From NCBI GenBank assembly GCA_039738635.1, contig JBCLLN010000008.1, positions 1 through 35,986 of the forward strand: a DNA stretch of 35,986 nucleotides. Direction: 5' to 3'. This stretch comes from JBCLLP01 sp039738635. Lineage in GTDB: Bacteria > Patescibacteriota > Saccharimonadia > CAILAD01 > BJGX01. Of this stretch, positions 24,894 to 33,471 are shown one piece after another. A program made the position numbers and the translations under genes. Every line of letters starts with the position of its first letter. Within the stretch, counting starts at the first letter, position 1. Below the pieces are notes generated by a model. It saw nothing but the letters and a program-made list of their open reading frames with translations, was not told the origin of the DNA and did not search any database.

Positions 24894-24902
24894 TGTTAAA
24901 AT
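24894..24902 (+). promoter_or_regulatory. extended -10 promoter, leaderless configuration
   Basis: TGT followed by TAAAAT, then 6 nt to ATG 24909. CTTTAATCTGTTAAAATA is shared, with one gap, with the wzm promoter. Confidence 0.62.
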
Positions 24903-24908
24903 AGCTTG

Positions 24909-26894
24909 ATGAAAATATTAAACACAGGTAGACATACTGATGGTCGTGAGGGAATAATAAAAAAACAGCAAGCACAGATGCCAAGTAAAGATGCACTCGT
25001 TTCAATTGTTGTACTTTCCTGGGATAAACTTGAAGAAACTAAAAACTGTCTAAAATCCTTAAGGGCCTTGATCTATAAAAATAAAGAAATAATTGTTGTA
25101 GATAATGGCTCAAAAGATGGCTCAAAAGCATGGCTAAAACAACAACTAGATATAGCCTATGTAGACCTACCAATTAACATAGGCTTTACCGGTGGTCAGA
25201 TTGCAGGCTATAAAGTTGCGAAGGGTAAATACATAGCTTTAATTAATAATGACGCTGTTGTTGCCTCAGACTGGATAGAACAAGCTCTAAAAAGTTTCGC
25301 TAAAGATAAAAAAGTAGCTGCCGTTGGTGGCCGTGCCTATATCTGGGATGAGAAACACAAAGCCTATAATCAGAATAGCCCATTTTATAGCTATCAAGTA
25401 ATTGACCCAAGCTTTGGTTATGCTCAAACATTACAATGTGGAGACCATGAAGTAAGTGTAAATTCAATCTCGGGTGCTGGAGTAATGATTAGTCGTTCTG
25501 CAATTGAAAAAGTAGGCTACTTTGATGATAGATTTTTTGCCTATTACGAAGAGACAGACCTCTTCGCAAGAATGAAACGGGCGGGATATAAAATAATGTA
25601 TAATCCAGCAGTTAAGACATGGCACAAAATTGGCGTAAGTACTAAAGGCAAGCCATTCTTTTATCTATATCATATGCATCGAAATAGATTTATGTATGCG
25701 TATAAAAATTTTGATAATGAATATAAAAAAATATTCGTAAAACAATATCGTCACGAAGCTCAATCTGCCATATTACGTATAACTAAAGGTAGTAAAGAGA
25801 CTGATGATAAGGCAAGGGCAAAAGCATATTTATGGAACCAGTCGCATATTGCAACTACTAGAAGAAAAAGACGCAGCTCACTTAAGCTTGGAAAAACCTA
25901 TTCAAAATTACTGTTGGGTGATGCATCTATGAATGTCAGTATAGTCATTTCTTGTTATAACTATGGGCAATATGTAGGTAAGGCAATTAACTCTGCACTT
26001 AACCAGACTCAAAAGCCTCTTGAAGTTATTGTTATAAATGATGGTTCTACTGATGATAGTTTAGAGCAAATTAAAAAATATACTAGTAGGATACAAATCA
26101 TAGATAAAAAAAATGAAGGGGTGATTGTAACTAAGAATATAGGGCTTAATCTAGTAAAAGGAGAATGGATAATTTTTCTAGATGCAGACGATTACCTAGA
26201 TAAAACTTATATTGAAAAATGCCTTAAGCTAGCACGCATGGATAACTTGGATATGGTTTATACTGATATGCAGCTTTTTGGCGCCAAGAAGGAAGTGTTT
26301 AGAGCATGGGTATATTCCGCTAAGAGATTGAAGAAAGGTAATTATATTCATAATAGTGCCTTAATGAAAACCCAAAAAGTCAAGCAAATCGGCGGGTATA
26401 AAATAGAAATGTCTGGTGGATATGAAGATTGGGAGTTGTATTTATCTCTATTGGATATAGGTGTAACTGCAGCAGTTGTTTCTGAACCACTTTTATTTTA
26501 TCGTCAACATGAAGTAAATAGTCGAAATATGCTTGCTCAAGAAAAAGGTGAAGCATTTATGAGAAAAGCTCAATCATTGCACCCTAGTCTATATAACATG
26601 CGCTATAAGATTGGTGCACGGAGTGCTGAGTTGTACAATCAGCACAGGAGTAAGGTAAAATATATCAAGATTTTTTGGCCACCTACATGGGTAAGGCAAA
26701 CAAAACTACATAAAATACGTAATAAAGCGCTAAAAAAAGTAGAGAACAAACAGGAACTAAACAAAAAAATAAGTGTAGCCAGAAGACATGCAAGAAAAAT
26801 GCGTGTTCGTAGTACAATAAAGACCCTCAAGGAAGCAAATAAATTCTATACTTCTCTTAGTGATAAAAAACCTAAAAAAAAGGGAGAAAGATAG
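24909..26894 (+). CDS. two-domain GT2-GT2 glycosyltransferase
   Basis: A 661-residue protein with two complete GT-A domains, so probably adding two sugars. Domain 1 (about 25-300): VSIVVLSWDKLEETKNCL, IIVVDNGSKDGSKAWL, NIGFTGGQIAGYKVAKG, ALINNDA (DXD-like) and YYEETDLFARMKRAGYK, as in rhamnosyltransferase-type enzymes. Domain 2 (about 345-570): MNVSIVISCYNYGQYVGKAI, VIVINDGSTDDSLEQI, FLDADDYLD (DXD) and GYEDWELYLSLLDIG. A basic helical C-terminal tail follows. A TTG at 24906 is possible but ATG 24909 fits the leaderless promoter. It runs directly into the GT4 at 26895. Confidence 0.86.
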   Translation: MKILNTGRHTDGREGIIKKQQAQMPSKDALVSIVVLSWDKLEETKNCLKSLRALIYKNKEIIVVDNGSKDGSKAWLKQQLDIAYVDLPINIGFTGGQIAGYKVAKGKYIALINNDAVVASDWIEQALKSFAKDKKVAAVGGRAYIWDEKHKAYNQNSPFYSYQVIDPSFGYAQTLQCGDHEVSVNSISGAGVMISRSAIEKVGYFDDRFFAYYEETDLFARMKRAGYKIMYNPAVKTWHKIGVSTKGKPFFYLYHMHRNRFMYAYKNFDNEYKKIFVKQYRHEAQSAILRITKGSKETDDKARAKAYLWNQSHIATTRRKRRSSLKLGKTYSKLLLGDASMNVSIVISCYNYGQYVGKAINSALNQTQKPLEVIVINDGSTDDSLEQIKKYTSRIQIIDKKNEGVIVTKNIGLNLVKGEWIIFLDADDYLDKTYIEKCLKLARMDNLDMVYTDMQLFGAKKEVFRAWVYSAKRLKKGNYIHNSALMKTQKVKQIGGYKIEMSGGYEDWELYLSLLDIGVTAAVVSEPLLFYRQHEVNSRNMLAQEKGEAFMRKAQSLHPSLYNMRYKIGARSAELYNQHRSKVKYIKIFWPPTWVRQTKLHKIRNKALKKVENKQELNKKISVARRHARKMRVRSTIKTLKEANKFYTSLSDKKPKKKGER

Positions 26895-28199
26895 ATGGCA
26901 AAAATACTCATTAATTGCTTAGACTATATTAACGAATCAATGGCTGGCCCAGCTATACGAAGCTGGGAATTTGCTGGCGCCCTAGCGAAGAACCATGATG
27001 TAGTGGTGCTCTCGCCAAACAAAACTAATCTTAAATCTAAAAGTTTTACACTCAAAGAATATTCTGCTAAGACTTTTGCCGAAGAGATGCAGTCAGTAGA
27101 TTTTTTAATCTCTCAGACAGTGCGCCCAAAAGTAGCTAAGCTGGCAAAAAAATATAATACAAGAATAATACTTGATGCTTACGACCCTATAACTATTGAG
27201 GCCATTGAGTCTAATAGTGAAGAAGAATATAGCCTGCGTGTTGCCCTTAATAAAATATTACTATTAGAGCAGAGTTCATCATTTTGTTTTGCTGATAGTA
27301 TAATATGTGCTAGTGAAAAACAACGAGATTTATGGTTTGGTGTATTATCTGCAATGAACAGAATTACTCCGGCAATGTACGATCAAGATAATTCACTTCG
27401 TAATCTCATTGATGTCGTGCCTTTTGGTCTCGCAGGTACTGCTCCGGTCAAAACTAAATCAAATATACTAAACAAAAAATTTGGTATTAAAGAAACTGAC
27501 TTTGTGCTTTTGTGGGGTGGCGGTATATGGAATTGGTTTGATCCCCTAACTCTTATTGAAGCAGTGGCTACTGTGCAAGATAAGCTGCCAATTAAACTAG
27601 TATTTATGGGTATTGATCATCCAAATAAGAATATTCCTAGAATGCCTATGGTAAAAAAGGCTGTAGAAAAAGCTAAAGAACTTGGCTTAGAGGGCAAGTC
27701 AGTATTTTTTAATGAAGGCTGGGTCCCATATAAGCAACGGCAAGAATTCTTGAATGCTGCAGATGCTGGTGTTTCTATGCACTTTGATCATTTAGAGACG
27801 CGATTTTCGTTCCGTACGCGTATATTAGATTATATTTGGGCTGAACTACCTATTATTGCAACTCAAGGTGACTCCTTTGCTGAGCTTATAGAAGAACGCC
27901 AGCTTGGTGAAGTTGTGCGCTATACAGATTCAGATTCAATTTCTAATGCTATACTTAAGCTTGCTTCAAATAAAACCTATTATAATCAGACTGTAAAAAC
28001 CCTACATGCTACCCAAAAAGAATTTTACTGGGAAACCTGTGTAATGCCAATTGAGAATATGATTAAGTATTGGTCAAACCACGAACCAGAAAAAAAACTC
28101 GGCATAAATACAGCATTGGCAATCCTTATTAATTTATATAGAGCACAAAAAATTATGTCAAAAAAACTCATTAAAAAACTTTTAAAAATCAAACGGTAG
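26895..28199 (+). CDS. GT4-like glycosyltransferase
   Basis: A 434-residue GT-B protein. The start ILINCLDYINESMAGPAIRS is the N-terminus of a GT4 subgroup with the MAGPAIR loop. Later elements are DFVLLWGGGIWNWFDPLTLI, VFFNEGWVPYKQRQEF and DAGVSMHFDHLETRFSFRTR. GGGEGWAGG fits phosphate binding, but the usual EX7E is replaced by a HFDHLETRFSFRTRILDY segment, so donor handling may differ. It starts 1 nt after the stop of the upstream GT2-GT2, with GGGAGAAAG as ribosome site. The last 76 bp, together with the following promoter, are duplicated at 32079. Confidence 0.82.
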   Translation: MAKILINCLDYINESMAGPAIRSWEFAGALAKNHDVVVLSPNKTNLKSKSFTLKEYSAKTFAEEMQSVDFLISQTVRPKVAKLAKKYNTRIILDAYDPITIEAIESNSEEEYSLRVALNKILLLEQSSSFCFADSIICASEKQRDLWFGVLSAMNRITPAMYDQDNSLRNLIDVVPFGLAGTAPVKTKSNILNKKFGIKETDFVLLWGGGIWNWFDPLTLIEAVATVQDKLPIKLVFMGIDHPNKNIPRMPMVKKAVEKAKELGLEGKSVFFNEGWVPYKQRQEFLNAADAGVSMHFDHLETRFSFRTRILDYIWAELPIIATQGDSFAELIEERQLGEVVRYTDSDSISNAILKLASNKTYYNQTVKTLHATQKEFYWETCVMPIENMIKYWSNHEPEKKLGINTALAILINLYRAQKIMSKKLIKKLLKIKR

Positions 28200-28370
28200 T
28201 TTCCTCAAGTCCTAGGCAGGTATTTAAGGTATAATGTAGCTGTGAAAACTAACAAATTAAACCATCTTAGCCAAAAAAAAATATTAATTACTCAAAATCA
28301 CATGGTGAATCTGGGTGGTTCAGAGTTGGTTACGCTGGAACTTATAGATTATTTTATTCAGAGAAAAACA
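28124..28370. repeat. left copy of a 247-bp direct repeat (offset 3955 bp)
   Basis: Aligns without gaps to 32079-32325, about 91 percent identical by my count. It contains the GT4 gene end, the promoter block and the first ~43 codons of the glycosyltransferase-like gene at 32197. Confidence 0.92.
28230..28235 (+). promoter_or_regulatory. -10 box in a triplicated promoter block
   Basis: TATAAT, 6 nt before the GTG at 28242. The surrounding block (AAACGGTAG ... GTATTTAAGGTATAATGTA) occurs also before 32197 and 33478. Confidence 0.6.
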
Positions 28371-28376
28371 TTATGA
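28242..28376 (+). pseudogene. truncated head of the glycosyltransferase-like gene at 32197
   Basis: 44 codons from GTG (KILITQNHMVNLGGSELVTL) match the N-terminus of the 412-residue protein at 32197, with three substitutions before the break. The frame then runs into foreign sequence and stops at TGA 28374. It has its own promoter. It marks the left junction of the nested insertion. Confidence 0.9.
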
Positions 28377-28451
28377 GCAAGTATACTTTTGATTGCTTTG
28401 GTAATATATTGACCGTAATTATAGTTGGTAATAATGATAGAAATAAGGGGT

Positions 28452-29648
28452 TTACTCGTTTTTGCCTACTCCTTTAAATAATTTATGTATGGTTCGATAT
28501 GGAGTAGTCATCAAAAGACCAGCCTTATATACCCTTGCATTGAGAATCGCTTCTTTCTCTTGTTCAAGTTTTTCTTTCTTATCTGTCGCGTCTTGTAACT
28601 TCTTTTCAGCAACTCCTAGGTCCTCGTTGAGTTTGTCATGCAATTTGCTGTTTTTGTAAATCAACCTGACCAAAGAAATCAATAATGGTTTGCTTTGCTC
28701 CGAAAACCCATCTGTATATGTCTGCATTATTTTAGTCTTATGTGTGTCGTCTATGCGATTTATTACACTGACCGTCCCAGCGATATGGTTGTCAATAATA
28801 TATCTATATTCTGATGTGTCGCCATATATTCTTAACAACTCCATATATAGATTCATGTGGCCAATACCGTGTTTTTTCAATAATTCATCAATATTATTGT
28901 ACGAATCCCACCAAATACCGCCCGGGTGTCTTCTGTAGACAGACATTACCTTATTTATGAAGCCTATCTTTCCAAACTGAGCATGATAAAGGTGTAGGTA
29001 CCAATCTCCTGGCATTACTCCCAGATTCATATTTTTGTATTCTTGGCGTCTGTACATTACAGAGTTTGTCTGTATAAAGTTTGTTTTTAGTAAATTTGTT
29101 ATATTGAAGCCATGTTTGTCGGATGATTCTGGATAAATAGAGTCGGGCTCTTCGCTATTTTCAAAAATTACACGCACAGGATGAAAACAGAGGGAATAGT
29201 CTTTATGACTATCTAAAAAATCAACTTGTTTTTGTAATTTATTTATATCTGTCCAATAATCATCACCATCGCAGACTGCAAGATATCTGCCTCTCGCTTT
29301 TGGTATCAAATACCTCAGTATAAAGTTACGCTTTCCTTGCGAGTATTGATTTTCTTTTTGAAAAGTGGGTTTAATTATACCTGGGTACTTCTTTTGGTAT
29401 TCTTTGATAATTTCACTTGTGCCGTCTGTAGAAGCATCATCATTAATTAAGATTTCAAAATTAAAATCAGTTCTCTGGCTTAGCATACTTTCTAATGCTT
29501 GCTCAATATAGTCCTTCTGATTAAAGCTAAGGCAGAGTATTGAAACTTTACTAGCTATCTTATCGAGATGTGGAGTTGTTTTCACCACTATACTGTACCA
29601 TATCCCAGTTGTTTTAAAATCAATATCATTAGTATCTTTAACAGACAA
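28452..29648 (-). CDS. GT2 family glycosyltransferase
   Basis: A 398-residue protein. The GT-A domain begins at about residue 33 (VSILCLSFNQKDYIEQALES), with FEILINDDASTDGTSEII, YLAVCDGDDYWTD (DXDD metal site) and SVMYRRQEY. The C-terminal 70 residues form a predicted coiled coil (KLNEDLGVAEKKLQDATDKK) and end with a basic tail ARVYKAGLLMTTPYRTIHKL, a layout common in cluster glycosyltransferases. The annotated start is TTG 29648; GTG 29585, with TACAGT 6 nt upstream, would give a more usual N-terminus. It lies in the nested insertion, against the direction of the flanking genes. Confidence 0.8.
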   Translation of the reverse strand: MSVKDTNDIDFKTTGIWYSIVVKTTPHLDKIASKVSILCLSFNQKDYIEQALESMLSQRTDFNFEILINDDASTDGTSEIIKEYQKKYPGIIKPTFQKENQYSQGKRNFILRYLIPKARGRYLAVCDGDDYWTDINKLQKQVDFLDSHKDYSLCFHPVRVIFENSEEPDSIYPESSDKHGFNITNLLKTNFIQTNSVMYRRQEYKNMNLGVMPGDWYLHLYHAQFGKIGFINKVMSVYRRHPGGIWWDSYNNIDELLKKHGIGHMNLYMELLRIYGDTSEYRYIIDNHIAGTVSVINRIDDTHKTKIMQTYTDGFSEQSKPLLISLVRLIYKNSKLHDKLNEDLGVAEKKLQDATDKKEKLEQEKEAILNARVYKAGLLMTTPYRTIHKLFKGVGKNE

Positions 29649-29664
29649 GGCCTATATAGACTAA

Positions 29665-29793
29665 TTAAAAAGATTGATTGGTAAAAAAGATAAAATTATT
29701 GATATTCAAGGTAAAACACTAATATATATGGAGAATACTAGGAGCTGGCTATATACAAAACCCCTTAGGAAGGTTGTCAGAAAAGACAAATAA
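29665..29793 (+). pseudogene. 3' end of a lost glycosyltransferase gene
   Basis: No start codon; opens after an in-frame TAA. It reads GKKDKIIDIQGKTLIYMENT, then RSWLYTKPLRKVVRKDK and stop. The SW-x-x-TKPLR ending is the same type of tail as at the end of the gene at 32197 (SWKLTKPLRSI), supporting a decayed glycosyltransferase. Confidence 0.6.
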
Positions 29794-29981
29794 GAATAGT
29801 TTTGCTCTAAAGCCAAGGAAAGATAACAAGGAATGTGAGTAGGTGATACCATAAATGATCAAACAATGGATACTATTAGAACATTTACCCCGTCAAGTAA
29901 GATAGTGCAAAACTTTCTTTTAAGGACATATGGCAGCAATCAAATAGATATTTTTTATATTTTCAGGTTCCTTGCCAGAAG

Positions 29982-29990
29982 TGATATAAT
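29982..29990 (+). promoter_or_regulatory. extended -10 promoter of the NeuD-like gene, leaderless configuration
   Basis: TGA followed by TATAAT, then 7 nt to ATG 29998; no Shine-Dalgarno. It supports the internal start over the longer open frame from 29866. Confidence 0.65.
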
Positions 29991-29997
29991 ATTTTGG

Positions 29998-30651
29998 ATG
30001 AAGCAAAACTCAAAAACACAAAGCATTGGTATCCTTGGTGCTGGGCGTCAGGCAGCAACAACAGCAGGCTACTTAAAAGAAATGGGTTGCACTGTGGAAT
30101 TCTTCTTTTGTGATTCGGCTTATGTACATCAAGAAAACCCGCTATTAGAATTAGCTCCAATTATTAGCGAGAAGAGTGATCTTTCGGGATATAAAAATAT
30201 ATTGGTGATAAGTGCAGTTGGCTCTTCGAAATTACGTAAACACTTGGTTGATTTGTGGCCATTTGATAATTTTTTTACTCTTGTTCACCCAAGAGCTTGG
30301 GTTTCAGAAACAGCAGTTCTTGGCCACGATGTAACTATTCCGCCAATGGCCGTAATAAATGTGAGTGCTCAAATTGGTAACCATGTATTACTTCATGTTG
30401 GCGATACAATAGGCCACGACACCACGCTTGAAGACTTTGTAAGCCTCAGCCCTGGCGTCCATATTGCAGGTAGAGTAACAATAGGGCAGGGTAGTTTTTT
30501 AGGAATTGGCGCTTGCGTTCGAGATACTATTACGATTGGCAATGGAGTGCTAGTCGCTTCTGGTGCTATGGTAGTCAGTGATGTAGCAAACAGTGTGCAG
30601 GTGATTGGTGTACCTGCAAAGATGAATAAAAAATTAACAGAGTGGTATTAG
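29998..30651 (+). CDS. NeuD/PglD-like sugar N- or O-acyltransferase
   Basis: A 217-residue protein. The N-terminal Rossmann-like part (SIGILGAGRQAATTAGYLKE) binds the nucleotide sugar. The C-terminal left-handed beta-helix of hexapeptide repeats (VLGHDVTIPPMAVINVSAQI, VTIGQGSFLGIGACVRDTIT) binds the acyl donor. The His in TIGHDTTLEDF is the expected catalytic base. The family acetylates UDP-4-amino sugars or sialic acid precursors. Start 29998 removes a 44-residue extension that is foreign to the family. It is followed by a decayed DegT fragment in the same orientation, so it once had an aminotransferase partner in an operon; an intact DegT gene lies just beyond on the other strand. Confidence 0.86.
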   Translation: MKQNSKTQSIGILGAGRQAATTAGYLKEMGCTVEFFFCDSAYVHQENPLLELAPIISEKSDLSGYKNILVISAVGSSKLRKHLVDLWPFDNFFTLVHPRAWVSETAVLGHDVTIPPMAVINVSAQIGNHVLLHVGDTIGHDTTLEDFVSLSPGVHIAGRVTIGQGSFLGIGACVRDTITIGNGVLVASGAMVVSDVANSVQVIGVPAKMNKKLTEWY

Positions 30652-30675
30652 AATGAAAAAAATCTAGAAAAGGCG

Positions 30676-30905
30676 ATGGCTTCTTATGTAAACACAGAGG
30701 CCATCGCCTCAATTATTTCTAATGCAACGGTGGCCTAATACTTGCTCTTAAGCATCTCGTTAGCGAACCAGAAGAAGAAAAAAACGAAATTATTATACAA
30801 TCATTTACGTTTGCTGCAGGTGCTGAAGTAATACTCTGGTGTGGTTTTAAGCCAGTATTTATTGATATTCAGCCTTCAAGCTTACAACCAAACTTTTCGT
30901 TTTCT
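30676..30905 (+). pseudogene. frameshifted DegT/DnrJ aminotransferase fragment
   Basis: Frame one reads TEAIASIISNATVA then TAA at 30736. After a one-base loss near 30735 the next frame continues LILALKHLVSEP ... IIIQSFTFAAGAEVILWCGF and KPVFIDI. This is the conserved N-terminal block of DegT aminotransferases (SNATVAL..ALK, then SFTFAATA..., then KPVFVDI). The remaining ~280 residues, including the PLP lysine, are missing. A strong 12-bp stem (30672-30683 / 30697-30708) lies at its start and may act as terminator for the NeuD-like gene. Confidence 0.78.
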
Positions 30906-30913
30906 TATATAGT

Positions 30914-31999
30914 TCATACTGCTATAACCCGGCTTATTTTTTTTACTACTCTTTGCTCTAAACCTGCGTACAGTGGAAGGCACAGAACACGCCTTGAGAT
31001 GTCCTCAGACACAGGACATGGCTGGGCCTTTTTGATATATGGAAGCTTATTGAGTGACGGATAAAAATACCTTCTTGGAAATATATTTAATTTTTTTAGA
31101 TTGCTAAGTATTGATAGTAGCTTTTCTTCGGTCTCGAGTATGACCGGATAATAAGCGTGGTTATGGGTGTGATTTTTTGTTTGTGACTTTGGTCGAGTAA
31201 CACTATCGCCAAGAAGCTTGTCATAGAGCTTCGATATTTTCTTCCTCTCGCTAATTATTCCATCGACATACTTTAGGTTGCAGAGCCCCATGCTTGCCTG
31301 AAACTCGGACGCTTTTGCATTTATGCCCACTCTTTTGTGGTCATCATCATGATGACCACATTTTTTTATCAAACCAATTTTTTCACTTATCTTTTTGTCT
31401 TTTGCTATCAAACACCCTCCCTCAATAGTGTGAAATAATTTGGTGGAATGAAAACTGCTAATTGATATATCGCCATAATCAAGGAGTGACTTACCATTTA
31501 GCTTAGCTCCAAATGCATGCGCGCCGTCATAGATAACTTTCAATTTGTGTTTTTTTGCAATCTTTTCGATTTCTTCTACATTACAAGGATAGCCAAATAC
31601 ATGCACAGCAAGGATTGCTTTTGTTTTTTTTGTTATTGCCTGCTCTATCTTGTTGGCGTCAATACATAAAGTGTTGGGATCAATATCTGTAAACACTGGC
31701 TTGCAGCGCTCCCACAGTATTGAGGCAGTCGTTGCGACATAAGAGAACGGTGTCGTGATTACTTCTCCCGAGCTAACACCCAGTGACCTCAAGGCAAGTT
31801 GCAGTGCTAATGTCCCATTTGTTACAAAATGAAAGTCGTCAACCCCTAGATACGACTTTATTTGCGTTTCGAATTTATGAAGTAGTGGCCCTTGATTTGT
31901 AAGTTGATTTTCCTTCCAGATAAACTCAAGGTACGCCTGATACTCCTCAATAGGCGGCATAAACGTTTTTGTTACATTAATCTGATCTGCTTCAATCAT
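30914..31999 (-). CDS. DegT/DnrJ/EryC1/StrS-type sugar aminotransferase
   Basis: A 361-residue PLP enzyme that transfers an amino group to a nucleotide-linked keto-sugar. Fold-type I landmarks: TNGTLALQLALRSLG near 60-74, TTPFSYVATTASILW near 82-96, IYDGAHAFGA with the PLP-binding Asp at 158, and SSFHSTKLFHTIEGG with the Schiff-base Lys at about 187. Together with the NeuD-like acyltransferase it would give an N-acylated 4-amino-type sugar; the 4,6-dehydratase needed upstream is not in the window. The start is ATG 31999. It is inverted relative to the flanking genes and lies in the nested insertion. Confidence 0.9.
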   Translation of the reverse strand: MIEADQINVTKTFMPPIEEYQAYLEFIWKENQLTNQGPLLHKFETQIKSYLGVDDFHFVTNGTLALQLALRSLGVSSGEVITTPFSYVATTASILWERCKPVFTDIDPNTLCIDANKIEQAITKKTKAILAVHVFGYPCNVEEIEKIAKKHKLKVIYDGAHAFGAKLNGKSLLDYGDISISSFHSTKLFHTIEGGCLIAKDKKISEKIGLIKKCGHHDDDHKRVGINAKASEFQASMGLCNLKYVDGIISERKKISKLYDKLLGDSVTRPKSQTKNHTHNHAYYPVILETEEKLLSILSNLKKLNIFPRRYFYPSLNKLPYIKKAQPCPVSEDISRRVLCLPLYAGLEQRVVKKISRVIAV

Positions 32000-32078
32000 C
32001 CTAAACTCAAACCTCTGTTAGTTACATATTAATAATACCTCATTACGGAAGAGAGGGACATCACATTAGGTTAGTAGG

Positions 32079-32154
32079 CCTTATTAATTTTTATAGAGCT
32101 CAAAAAATTATCACAAAAAAACTCATCAAAAAACTTTTAAAAATCAAACGGTAG
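32079..32154 (+). pseudogene. 3' fragment of the GT4-like gene at 26895
   Basis: Encodes LINFYRAQKIITKKLIKKLL then KIKR and stop, the C-terminus of the protein ending at 28199. It marks the right junction of the nested insertion. Confidence 0.88.
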
Positions 32155-32184
32155 TTTCCTCAAGTCTCTAACAGGTATTTAAGG

Positions 32185-32190
32185 TATAAT
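32185..32190 (+). promoter_or_regulatory. -10 box, leaderless configuration (second block copy)
   Basis: TATAAT, then GTACAG, then the GTG start at 32197. Confidence 0.62.
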
Positions 32191-32196
32191 GTACAG

Positions 32197-33435
32197 GTGA
32201 AAACTAACGAATTAAACTATCTTAGCCAAAAAAAAATATTAATTACTCAAAACCACATGGTAAATCTGGGTGGTTCAGAGTTGGTTACGCTGGAACTTAT
32301 AGATTATTTTATTCAACATAAAACAAAGGTTATTTTATACTGCGCAATTATAGGCGGTGAAGTAGAGAAGATACTAAAAAAGAAGAGCGTCACTATATGT
32401 CTAGCAAATAAGCCTCAGTTAGAAATTGATAAAACAAATTTTGACTATGTGATTATTCATCACTCATTAATTCCTGAATCATTATTATGGAAAATACATA
32501 AAGGTAAATTTAAAGGTAAAATTATTTGGCAACACATGTCATCCTATCTTGCTCTTGAGAATCCCTTTTTATATAAATTAGAAAGTGACATTTCTGATAT
32601 AGTTCTTTTCAATAGCAAAGAGACAGAGAAAGCGCTATCGAAAAGAATAGACATAAGCGTTAATAAAAAGCTTGTTTTTGCCAATCCTGTACCAGACTCT
32701 TTTTATCAACAAACAAGGAAAAAATCAGATACATTAAAAAAAGTATTGGTTATTTCTAATCACCCTCCAGATGAAGTAATTGAAGCTTTAGGCTTGTTAA
32801 ATAAAGATGGTGTTAAGACCGAGATTATTGGCTTAACAAGCCAACAAAAGATAGTCGACGCCAAATTGCTTAGAAGTGTAGATGTTGTGATTAGTATTGG
32901 CAAGACCGTACAATATTGTATTGCAGTCGGCACACCAGTGTATTGTTATGATCACTTTGGTGGGCCAGGCTACCTGCATGCAACAAATTTTGGATTAGCA
33001 AAAAAATATAATTTTTCAGGAAGAGGTTTTAAGCTTAAAACAGTGAATAAGATATATAAAGAAGTTAAAAATATGTATCTGAATTCGCAAATAGACATAC
33101 TATCAATCCGTAATCATTATGGTGAAGAGTTTAAATTAAGTAATACTATGCAAACTGTATTTGCAAAACTAAATAGCAACCCTATATCTAGTAGAAAAAC
33201 CTGTATTTACGATATTTATGCCACGGCAGACATAACCGAAATGCGGGTTAATGATATGCAGGCTATATATTCTCAAAATGCATTCATAAATAGATTAAAT
33301 GAATCTGTTGAAAGTAATCTTGAATGGTATAAAAAAGACCTAGATTTTGTAAAAAACTCAAAAAGCTGGAAGTTAACAAAACCGCTACGCTCAATACAAT
33401 ATAAATATAAAAAGCTTTTAAAGATCAAGCGGTAG
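32197..33435 (+). CDS. glycosyltransferase-like protein
   Basis: A 412-residue protein with GT-B character. The N-terminus KILITQNHMVNLGGSELVTL has the glycine loop of GT4 enzymes. KVLVISNHPPDEVIEALGLL opens a second Rossmann domain, and VDVVISIGKTVQYCIAVGTP followed by VYCYDHFGGPGYL corresponds to the donor-site region. The clear EX7E motif of GT4 is lacking. The C-terminal 60 residues are helical and end SWKLTKPLRSIQYKYKKLLK, a tail type found in several genes and fragments of this locus. The start is GTG 32197. The first 43 codons are duplicated at 28242. Confidence 0.72.
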   Translation: MKTNELNYLSQKKILITQNHMVNLGGSELVTLELIDYFIQHKTKVILYCAIIGGEVEKILKKKSVTICLANKPQLEIDKTNFDYVIIHHSLIPESLLWKIHKGKFKGKIIWQHMSSYLALENPFLYKLESDISDIVLFNSKETEKALSKRIDISVNKKLVFANPVPDSFYQQTRKKSDTLKKVLVISNHPPDEVIEALGLLNKDGVKTEIIGLTSQQKIVDAKLLRSVDVVISIGKTVQYCIAVGTPVYCYDHFGGPGYLHATNFGLAKKYNFSGRGFKLKTVNKIYKEVKNMYLNSQIDILSIRNHYGEEFKLSNTMQTVFAKLNSNPISSRKTCIYDIYATADITEMRVNDMQAIYSQNAFINRLNESVESNLEWYKKDLDFVKNSKSWKLTKPLRSIQYKYKKLLKIKR

Positions 33436-33465
33436 TTTTTTCAAGTCCCTGATAAGTATTTAAGG

Positions 33466-33471
33466 TATAAT
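33466..33471 (+). promoter_or_regulatory. -10 box, leaderless configuration (third block copy)
   Basis: TATAAT, then GTACAG, then GTG 33478. The block from 33421 repeats the intergenic block before 32197 with several substitutions, although the gene downstream is unrelated. Confidence 0.62.

Larger units (their letters stand above)
32079..32325. repeat. right copy of the 247-bp direct repeat
   Basis: Gap-free match to 28124-28370. Differences cluster in the intergenic spacer and at the right-hand end. Confidence 0.92.

Noticed and set aside
28373..28477. 34-codon open frame starting at the left junction of the nested insertion
   Set aside because: It has no recognisable family, overlaps the end of the opposite GT2 gene, and has no ribosome site of its own.
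29866..29997. 44-residue N-terminal extension of the NeuD-like protein
   Set aside because: It is foreign to the family and contains the extended -10 promoter of the real start at 29998.
30672..30708. Strong hairpin as a definite terminator of the NeuD-like gene
   Set aside because: The right arm is coding sequence of the DegT remnant and the following T tract is weak. It is recorded only as a possibility.
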